Shown here: positions 15,893 through 23,400 of the stretch, piece by piece
Numbering within the stretch: the first letter of the stretch is position 1
Layout: each line of letters opens with the position of its first letter
Source: Cyanobacteria bacterium UBA2566
GTDB lineage: Bacteria; Cyanobacteriota; Cyanobacteriia; Cyanobacteriales; Desertifilaceae
DNA length: 32,258 nt
Direction of reading: 5' to 3'
Assembly (NCBI GenBank): GCA_002340255.1
Contig: DDLS01000096.1
Location: 1-32,258 of the forward strand
The notes under the pieces: generated by a model
Told to the model about the DNA's origin: nothing
The model's input: only the letters and a program-made list of their open reading frames with translations
Database searches by the model: none
Made by a program: the position numbers and the translations under genes

Positions 15893-16609
15893 ATGGTAAT
15901 GATTGATAATTGGCCATCAAGCCACTGGGTGATGGTAGGATTACTGATCGGATTTGCGATCGCTCATAGCGGACTCGCCAGCCTTAGACCTTGGGGAGAA
16001 CAGAAAATTGGCGCAAGGCTGTACCGGGTAGGCTTTGCCTTAGTGAGCATTCCCTTTGCCGTGGTGTTGATTATTTACTTTTTCAACCATCGCTATGATG
16101 GAATACAACTGTGGCAAGTGCAGGGAGTACAAGGAGTCCGATCTCTCGTTTGGATTTTGTCAGCGATTTCTTTTCTATTTTTATATCCAGCCACATTTAA
16201 TTTACTCGAAATTGCAGCGATCGCCAAACCGGAAGTTCATCTCTACGAAACCGGAATTATCCGCATCACCCGACATCCCCAAATGGTTGGTCAAGTAATC
16301 TGGTGTATTGCCCATACCCTCTGGTTAGGCACAAGCTTTACCCTAATCACCTCCCTAGGCTTAATTCTCCATCATCTCTTTGCTGTCTGGAATGGGGATC
16401 GCCGTCTGTACAACCGCTATGGCAAAGCTTTTCTAGAAGCCAAAGAGCGTACTTCTGTGATGCCATTTGTGGCAATTATCCAAGGTCGTCAAACCTTAGA
16501 ACTCCAAGAATTTGTCCGTCCGTCCTACCTCGGCGTACTTCTCTTTATTGCCCTCCTCTGGTGGGCTCATCCTTGGCTCATGCAAGCCACCCTTAAAGTT
16601 CCCCTTTGA
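15893..16609 (+). CDS. NnrU-family membrane protein (zeta-carotene isomerase-like)
   Basis: A 238-aa integral membrane protein with about six hydrophobic segments. The family motif ITRHPQMVGQVIWCIAHTLWLG carries the histidines thought to ligate heme. NnrU was first linked to nitric-oxide metabolism in bacteria, and plant Z-ISO (15-cis-zeta-carotene isomerase) is a heme-containing homologue, so a carotenoid role is reasonable in a cyanobacterium. Which activity this protein has cannot be decided from sequence alone. ATG 15893 and ATG 15899 are both possible starts. It is divergent from a Crp-family regulator and followed by a thioredoxin gene 161 bases on. Confidence 0.82.
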   Translation: MVMIDNWPSSHWVMVGLLIGFAIAHSGLASLRPWGEQKIGARLYRVGFALVSIPFAVVLIIYFFNHRYDGIQLWQVQGVQGVRSLVWILSAISFLFLYPATFNLLEIAAIAKPEVHLYETGIIRITRHPQMVGQVIWCIAHTLWLGTSFTLITSLGLILHHLFAVWNGDRRLYNRYGKAFLEAKERTSVMPFVAIIQGRQTLELQEFVRPSYLGVLLFIALLWWAHPWLMQATLKVPL

Positions 16610-16770
16610 GTTGAGGATAGAGGGATCGGGACACACGGGGACTCAGGGACGCGATGAAATAGAAACGATTCTCTATTCCCTTAAACTGCGTTGCTCAATC
16701 CAACCCAAATCGGTGTAGCATGATCCCAAGAGCAAGTATAAGAAATCCAGATACTAAGAACGGCATAATT

Positions 16771-17133
16771 ATGGTGGTACAAATCAGTGAACGCGCCTTT
16801 AGTCACGAAGTCCTCGATGCTCAAACTCCGGTATTAGTCAACTTTTGGGCCCCTTGGTGTGGAATTTGCCGACTGCTAAACCCAGTTTTAAATCGATTCC
16901 AAACCGAATGGGGACAAACCATTAAAGTGGTTTCTATTAATGCCGATCAAAGCCTTAAACTCGCCAATGCCTACCGACTGCGAACTTTGCCTACGGTAAT
17001 TTTGTTCAATCAAGGTCGAGTGCAAAATCGTATTGAAGGCTTCCATAGTGCAGAAGACTTATACCGACAACTGGAAGTTAGCTTATCTGGAACCAGGGTG
17101 GCTGATGCCATTGATCTTGAAACCAGTCGCTAA
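16771..17133 (+). CDS. Thioredoxin-like protein with atypical WCGIC active site
   Basis: A 120-aa thioredoxin fold. The active site reads FWAPWCGICRLLNP, with isoleucine in place of the usual proline (WCGPC). The cis-proline loop RTLPTVILF and the downstream glycine are present. From memory, a cyanobacterial TrxC-type class has WCG-hydrophobic-C motifs, so this fits that class. Substituting the Pro is expected to change redox potential. I chose ATG 16771 because the 17 residues added by ATG 16720 do not resemble thioredoxin. Confidence 0.85.
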   Translation: MVVQISERAFSHEVLDAQTPVLVNFWAPWCGICRLLNPVLNRFQTEWGQTIKVVSINADQSLKLANAYRLRTLPTVILFNQGRVQNRIEGFHSAEDLYRQLEVSLSGTRVADAIDLETSR

Positions 17134-17184
17134 CTCCTTTTTTGGAGTAGAGATAGAGTAAATTCGTTTTAGAATGAGGCATTG

Positions 17185-17213
17185 ATAGGGGCAAACAGCC
17201 GTTTACCCCTACA
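17185..17213. repeat. Short inverted repeat AGGGGCAAAC / GTTTACCCCT
   Basis: A nearly perfect inverted repeat (about 9 of 10 pairs) with a short loop, 50-80 bases after the thioredoxin stop and before leuB. It may end the thioredoxin transcript. A small CTCC-T6-GGAG hairpin lies at about 17135-17148. Confidence 0.45.
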
Positions 17214-17292
17214 TTGCGCGTTTTTACTCTCTTGTAAATAAACGAGCGCTATACTGAAAGGTTACAAGTATTAAGCAACGAAAAACCCATTT

Positions 17293-18375
17293 ATGACTGA
17301 GCATTACCGGATTACGTTACTTCCAGGGGATGGCATTGGCCCAGAAATTATCGCTGTGATGGTGGAGGTCTTGAAGACGATCGCCCCCAAGTTTGATTTA
17401 GAGTTTAACTTTCAAGAAGCGCTCATCGGTGGTGCGGCGATCGAGGCAACAGGTAGTCCCCTTCCAGAAGAAACGCTCAACACTTGTCGTCAAAGTGATG
17501 CGGTTTTGCTGGCAGCTATTGGGGGGTATAAATGGGATAATTTGCCTCGTCATCAAAGACCGGAAACCGGGCTATTGGGTCTGCGATCGGGTTTAGGGTT
17601 GTTTGCGAATCTGCGGCCGGCAACTATTTTACCCCAACTGATTGATGCTTCCACCCTGAAACGAGAAGTTGTGGAAGGGGTCGATATTATGGTGGTGCGT
17701 GAATTAACCGGTGGAGTCTATTTTGGCGAACCCAAAGGCCTTTTTGAGACCGAAACGGGACAAAAACGGGGCGTAAATACCATGGCCTATACCGAAGGGG
17801 AAATCGATCGCATTGCGAAAGTAGCGTTTGAAATTGCTCAAAAACGGAAGAGTCAACTCTGTTCTGTGGATAAAGCTAATGTTCTAGAAGTTTCGCAGCT
17901 TTGGCGCGATCGCGTGACGGCTATGGCTTCTGACTATCCCGATGTCCAACTCTCTCACCTTTATGTAGATAACGCAGCGATGCAACTGGTGAGAGCGCCC
18001 CAACAATTTGATACTATGGTTACTGGTAATTTATTTGGTGATATTCTCTCCGATGCCGCCGCCATGCTAACCGGTAGTATTGGCATGTTACCCTCAGCTA
18101 GTTTAGGCGCATCGGGCCCTGGAGTATTTGAACCCGTTCATGGATCGGCCCCCGATATTGCTGGACAAGATAAGGCTAACCCCCTCGCTCAAGTTCTCAG
18201 TGGGGCGATGATGTTACGCTATGCGTTTAACCAACCTCAAGCAGCAGAGGCGATCGAAGATGCGGTACAAACGGTTCTCAATCAAAGCTATCGTACGAGC
18301 GACATCATGTCTGAAGGACAAAAATTAGTTGGATGTCGGGAAATGGGAGAAGCCTTGCTCAGAGCGCTATCCTGA
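17293..18375 (+). CDS. leuB: 3-isopropylmalate dehydrogenase
   Basis: A 360-aa LeuB, the NAD-dependent oxidative decarboxylation step of leucine synthesis. The family features are clear: LLPGDGIGPEI at the start, LRSGLGLFANLRPA with substrate-contacting arginines, VVRELTGGVYFGEPKG, and the metal/substrate aspartates in VDNAAMQLVRAPQQFDTMVTGNLFGDILSDAAAMLTGSIGMLPSASLG. The NAD-binding EPVHGSAPDIAGQDKANPLA follows. Length is normal. Start ATG 17293. No other leucine genes are adjacent. Confidence 0.97.
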   Translation: MTEHYRITLLPGDGIGPEIIAVMVEVLKTIAPKFDLEFNFQEALIGGAAIEATGSPLPEETLNTCRQSDAVLLAAIGGYKWDNLPRHQRPETGLLGLRSGLGLFANLRPATILPQLIDASTLKREVVEGVDIMVVRELTGGVYFGEPKGLFETETGQKRGVNTMAYTEGEIDRIAKVAFEIAQKRKSQLCSVDKANVLEVSQLWRDRVTAMASDYPDVQLSHLYVDNAAMQLVRAPQQFDTMVTGNLFGDILSDAAAMLTGSIGMLPSASLGASGPGVFEPVHGSAPDIAGQDKANPLAQVLSGAMMLRYAFNQPQAAEAIEDAVQTVLNQSYRTSDIMSEGQKLVGCREMGEALLRALS

Positions 18376-18660
18376 GATGGGATGGGGGGAATGGAGGAAT
18401 AAAAACCCAACAAAAAAACAATTCCGTTTCTCCCTATCTTCCCTATCCACACACTAGATTTCCCCCGACCTGTGTTACTCAATCCAATAAGTTTAGATAA
18501 GTAAAAACTCACTATTTCCTTGACACTCCTTTAGGTTTTAAGTGAGCCTTGCAAGTAAGACGAATATGCATAACTATCCATAATTTCTCTGTTAATAGTA
18601 AGTTATGTTTTTCTCAAGAACTTCCCCGCCTGAATGTTGAAAGAACAACTCGCAATCTTT
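18376..18660. other. Intergenic stretch, nothing recognised
   Basis: No credible gene. The sequence is A/T-rich with purine runs and no strong hairpin. It continues into the degenerate amidase-like duplication from about 18660. Confidence 0.4.
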
Positions 18661-18870
18661 TGGATATAACTCAAAAATATGAGTTGTTTCTGCATTACTT
18701 ATCGTCACGATCTCCATGAAACCACTGCCGATCGCATTTTCCTCATTGACATAACTGCCATTGGTAGATAGGTTCGTGTGAATGGTGAAGTCATTCTCGC
18801 TCCCCTGGTAGACATTTTGCCCCGGTTTTGAATCAAGACTATGGAAATGAGGGGTGAGTCCCATAGCGAT
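18660..18870 (+). pseudogene. Degenerate duplicate of the amidase gene's 5' coding region
   Basis: Bases 18712-18832 align with 26232-26345 inside the amidase gene. A stretch at 18712-18746 matches it at 34 of 35 positions (catgaaaccactgccgatc... to ...ttcctcattg), and GTGAATGGT and CATTTTGCCCC also match further on. Read in the corresponding frame it gives ETTADRIFLI then stop codons (a TAG after IGR and a TGA after PRF), so it is not a working gene. It covers part of the N-terminal extracytoplasmic region, not the catalytic domain. The minus-strand frame across the same bases (18592-18864) is treated as a by-product. Confidence 0.55.
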
Positions 18871-19005
18871 CCTCAGCGTAAAGATATGTTAGCGTTGACA
18901 TGAGGCAAAGTTTTTGTCGATTCAGGATCTGAACTTAGGAGTTTTGCAAAAAACTCGATTTTTCTTCCAAAAATCCTGTGTTTTATTCAAAACCAAAAAG
19001 TTAGG

Positions 19006-20397
19006 ATGAACATCGATTTACAAGAGTTTTTTGATGCTTGCGATCCCAGTAAAACGTTGATGATGGGCAGGATCGGCGATCGCCGCTACTATATCGATTT
19101 TAGCTCAGTGCGCGGGGGGAAAATTATTGAGGCTCTCAAACGAACCATTATTCGCTTGTCTCCCAACAAACCAACTTGTCAGCTTTTTACCGGTCATATT
19201 GGCTGTGGTAAATCAACAGAATTATCCCGCCTACAATCAGAACTCGAAGGCGACGGGTTTTATGTCATTTACTTTGAATCCACCCAAGATTTAGACGAAA
19301 ATGATGTCGATATTACCGATATTCTCTTGGCGATTGCTCGTCAGGTGAGTGAAACTTTAGAACAGCAAAAAATTGAACTGCAACCCAAAGGATTTAAGTC
19401 CTTTCTCAATGAAATCTGGGATTTTTTACAAACCCCTGTCATTGTTTCTGGAGAAGCAGAAGTTCTAGGCGCAGGAGTCAAAGCCAGTACAGAAGGGGAA
19501 TTTGAGGTTTCGTTGCCGGTGGGGATTGGTAAAATCACCGCTAGAGCCATGGATAGTCCCAAGTTGCGATCGCAACTGAGACAGTATCTAGAACCGCAAA
19601 CTAACCGCATCTTACAATTCATCAATGATGAAGTCCTGAGTGTGGCGATCTCCCAACTCAAACACCGGGGATATAAAGGTCTGGTCGTCATTATTGACAA
19701 TCTTGACCGGGTGGAAAACCGGGAAATTTCCACGTCCGGCCGACTGCTCCCTGAATACCTGTTTGTCGATCGCGGCGAACAACTGCGAAAACTCAACTGC
19801 CATTTAGTCTACACCCTCCCCCTTTCCCTCGTCTTCTCCAATGACTGTGAAACCCTAAAAAACCGCCTGGGGGGAGGACTCGATCCCAAAGTCTTACCCA
19901 TGGTTCCCGTCTGTAACCGAGATGGAACTGTATGCACCAGTGGTATGGAATTACTGCGGCAAATGGTACTTGCTAGAGCTTTTCCCGATGTTTTCCCTCA
20001 ACATCGCCTAGAACTCGTCACCCAAATCTTTGAAGAACCGGCAAGCCTTGATCGCCTCTGTTGGGTAAGTGGAGGTCATGCGAGGAACTTATTGGGGATT
20101 TTGTATCGCTGTATCCAAGAAGAAGACCCTCCGATTAGTAATATAGTTCTCGAACGGGCCATTCGCGAAGCCCGCGATCGCCTACTTTTAGCCGTTGACG
20201 ATCATGAATGGGAGTTACTCTTTCAAGTGGTTCAAGAACAAAATCTCAAAGGAGAACGGGAATATCAAACCCTCCTGCGCAGTTTATTTGTATTTGAATA
20301 TCAAGATCATCGCGGTCGCTGGTTTGGACTCAATCCCCTCTTAGCAGAAACCCAACGCTTTAAGCAATGGCAAGCTCAAGAAGCCAGCAGAATTTAA
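19006..20397 (+). CDS. P-loop ATPase (KAP/STAND-like), partner of the WD40 protein
   Basis: A 463-aa protein with a P-loop GHIGCGKST at residues 63-71 and a Walker B strand GLVVIIDNLDRV at about 225-236. GGHARNLLGILYRC near 355 looks like an arginine-bearing sensor region. The C-terminal part is helical with REYQTLLRSLFVFEYQD. It is related to the KAP/AAA-like ATPases found next to large WD40 or TPR proteins in cyanobacteria. No transmembrane segment or nuclease motif was seen. It ends 94 bases before the start of the 1562-aa gene on the same strand, so they probably form one operon. The exact family is uncertain. Confidence 0.75.
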   Translation: MNIDLQEFFDACDPSKTLMMGRIGDRRYYIDFSSVRGGKIIEALKRTIIRLSPNKPTCQLFTGHIGCGKSTELSRLQSELEGDGFYVIYFESTQDLDENDVDITDILLAIARQVSETLEQQKIELQPKGFKSFLNEIWDFLQTPVIVSGEAEVLGAGVKASTEGEFEVSLPVGIGKITARAMDSPKLRSQLRQYLEPQTNRILQFINDEVLSVAISQLKHRGYKGLVVIIDNLDRVENREISTSGRLLPEYLFVDRGEQLRKLNCHLVYTLPLSLVFSNDCETLKNRLGGGLDPKVLPMVPVCNRDGTVCTSGMELLRQMVLARAFPDVFPQHRLELVTQIFEEPASLDRLCWVSGGHARNLLGILYRCIQEEDPPISNIVLERAIREARDRLLLAVDDHEWELLFQVVQEQNLKGEREYQTLLRSLFVFEYQDHRGRWFGLNPLLAETQRFKQWQAQEASRI

Positions 20398-20491
20398 GAC
20401 AAAGACAACGGGTTAAGAGGTAAGGGGAAGATATCCGTCGTAGGACGATGAAAGAAAAATGGTATCAGACTTAGATTGAAAATAGCAGTTA

Positions 20492-23400
20492 ATGCAGGAT
20501 ACACCAGAACTAGAAAATGAGCGATCGCTCAAAACCCTAGCTCGTACCTTAAAATTACGGCGCGGCAAATTTACTCTGATCCAAGCTTCCTGTAATTCCG
20601 TCAGCTTACGCACCCAACTCTTACATCGGCTCACCCAAGAATATCAGGTTAACACTCTTAGTATTACCCTCCCCCAACATGCCACCGGGTTTCATACCGC
20701 TGTTCTGAAAGCCATTGAAGGACAATCTCCCGATGCCTTAATGATTTTAGGTCTAGAATCAGTCAGCTCAATTTCTGAGCTGCTGATTTCGGCCAATCAA
20801 AAACGGGATCAAATTCGCCAAAGCTTTGTCTTTCCCATTGTCCTCTGGGTAACCGATGGTATTTTACGTCATCTAGGCAGATTAGCCTCAGATATCAACA
20901 GTTGGAATCCGCCACCCATTCGCTTCACAATTTCTGAAGCAGATATCCTCAAGTTTTTATCTGAAGAATCCCATACTTTATTTGAGTCATTACATTATCC
21001 AACCTCCTATTGCTCTTCCTCCATACATCACCTCGATTTAGACTTACTCAGTAAAGAGATTCAACGCATTTATCCTAAACTAACACTGGAATTGCAAGCA
21101 AAATTTGAGTTTATGCTCGCTCAACTTCAGTGTTCCAAAGCTCAATTCGATCGGGCCATTGATACCCTATGCAAAAGTCTCAAGTCTTGGCATCAATTAT
21201 CGAATATTAGAGCACAAGGGTTTGTCTTATTTAATTTGGGATTAGTCTATTTAGAAAAATCTAAAGTCAAAGAATCGAAGGAGAAAGGCTCTAATCATCA
21301 ATTATCCCAAGAATATTTTCACCAAGCTTTGGACTGTTTTAAGACAGTAAATCAGCCAGACTTGATGGGAGTAGTTCTAAGCTACTTGCAAACCATTTTA
21401 CAGAATTCAGAGAACTGGGAAAATCTCAAATCTATTACTGAAAAAGCTCTGAGCATTCATCAATTCTATGGATCGAGCCTACAACTTGCTCAAGATTATG
21501 GCTATTTAGCACAAGTCGCCTTAGAAAATCACTATTGGAAAGAAACAAAACTTCTTGCGCAACAAGCGATTCAGAGATTAGAATCCAATCCTAATCCAGG
21601 AGACACTCTCAAAAATGAGCTGTCTAGATTTTATTTTTTAAGGGCAAAAGCAGAAATTCAATTACAAGAATTTCAAGGGGCGATTACTCGGCTCGAAGAA
21701 GCGAGAAAAAATTGCATTCCAAAATCATCTACCCAGCTTTACAGTGAGATTTTGGAGGAATCAATAAAACTCTATTGGCAGGATAAAAATTACTTAAAAT
21801 CTTTTAGTTTTAAGATAGAAAAGCGCTCCATTGAAGCCCAATATGGTTTGCGGTCTTTTATGGGGGTGGGTAGATTTCCTAAGCCGAAAAGAATTACCCA
21901 TTTAGATATTACCTCACACAATACCAAAACAACACGCGAAATTGTATCGGCTTCTGGAAGACAAGAAGATATTGATAACTTGTTGACCCGGATGGAACGA
22001 CGAGACCGTAAACTTACGGTAATTTATGGCCCCTCTGGAGTTGGCAAAAGTTCTTTACTACAAGCGGGTTTAGTGACGGCCCTCAAACTGAGTTCTTTTG
22101 AAGGGAATAATTACTTCCCGATTTTAATTCAAGTTTATCATCATTGGCAAGAAGATTTTAGTCTTCAAATTAGAGCCATTAGCCCTACTTGCAGCGCTAT
22201 TTTACAGCGACTTGAGGAAATGACTCAACACTATCAAATTCCAGTTTTATTGTTCGATCAATTAGAGGAATTCTTCCTGCATTATTCCGATCGCAATAAA
22301 AGGCAAGAATTTTATGATTTTATCCAAGCTTGTCTGAGGATTTCCTATGTAAAAATTGTACTTTCTATTCGAGAAGATTATCTCTATTATCTCTTGGAAT
22401 TAACTCGATATACTGATTTGGGGGAATTAGATAAAAATTATGAAGATATTTTATATTACCTGGGTAATTTTTCACCTCCAGAAGCAAAGGCGATTATTGA
22501 GTATCTTACCAATCGCTCTTCCACTCCCTTAGAGCCATCCTTAATCGATCGGCTGGTTGAAGACTTAACCACAGAACAAGAAGAAATTCGCCCGATTGAA
22601 CTGCAACTGATCGGCGCTCAACTGGAAAATCAAGGCATTATCACCTTGCGTGATTATCAAAGGCTCGGTAGTAATCCCAAAGAAGTATTAATCGATATCT
22701 ACTTAGATGAAGTGGTGCGCGATTGCGGCCCGGAACAAGAGGCGATCGCCGAATTAGTGCTATACCTGTTAACCGACGATCAAAATACCCGTCCTCTGAA
22801 AACCCAAGCCAGCTTAGAAAAAGCCTTAGAGCAAAAAGGCGATCGCCTCAACTTAGTCTTAGAAATCTTTGTCAAATCCGGTTTAGTCCTCCATCTATCT
22901 GGAGAACTCGACGATCATTATCAATTGGTTCACGATTATTTAGTCCCCTTTATTCGCCATAAAAAAGGAGCGCAACTGCTAGCCGATCTAGAACGGGAGA
23001 GACAACAACGACAAAAAAGCGATCGCCGCTTCCTCCTTGGAATGCGAACCGCAACCATCATTTCCCTGATCCTCACCGGACTCGCCATGCTCTTTGCTGG
23101 AACTGCCCATTACCAACAACAACAAGCATTCAAACAACGTCAGATTGCCGAAAATAACGCCATCTCTGCCCTAGAACAAAGTATCATCGCCCAATCCACC
23201 ACCGCCAGAACCTTAATGCGATCGACTTCTGGACAACAACTCGAAGCCCTCGTCACTGCCCTAGAAGCAACCGCCCAACTGCGCCAGCATCCCCGCTTAA
23301 AATCAGGCAACGTTACTCATCACGTCATCAATAGTCTCGCCAACGCTATCTACAACCTCAAAGAATTCAATCGCTTAGAGACCCAAAGCATTATTTATCA

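Noticed and set aside
16618..16660. G/A-rich segment gggacacacggggactcagggacgcg as a possible regulatory element
   Set aside because: A related complementary motif occurs at about 25262-25282, so I treat it as a short dispersed repeat. It is too simple to support a site call.
18592..18864. Minus-strand 90-aa frame in the leuB-to-ATPase gap
   Set aside because: The plus strand here matches the amidase 5' region, so this frame is the reverse side of a relic. The matching minus-strand frame in the amidase gene has similar residues for the same reason.
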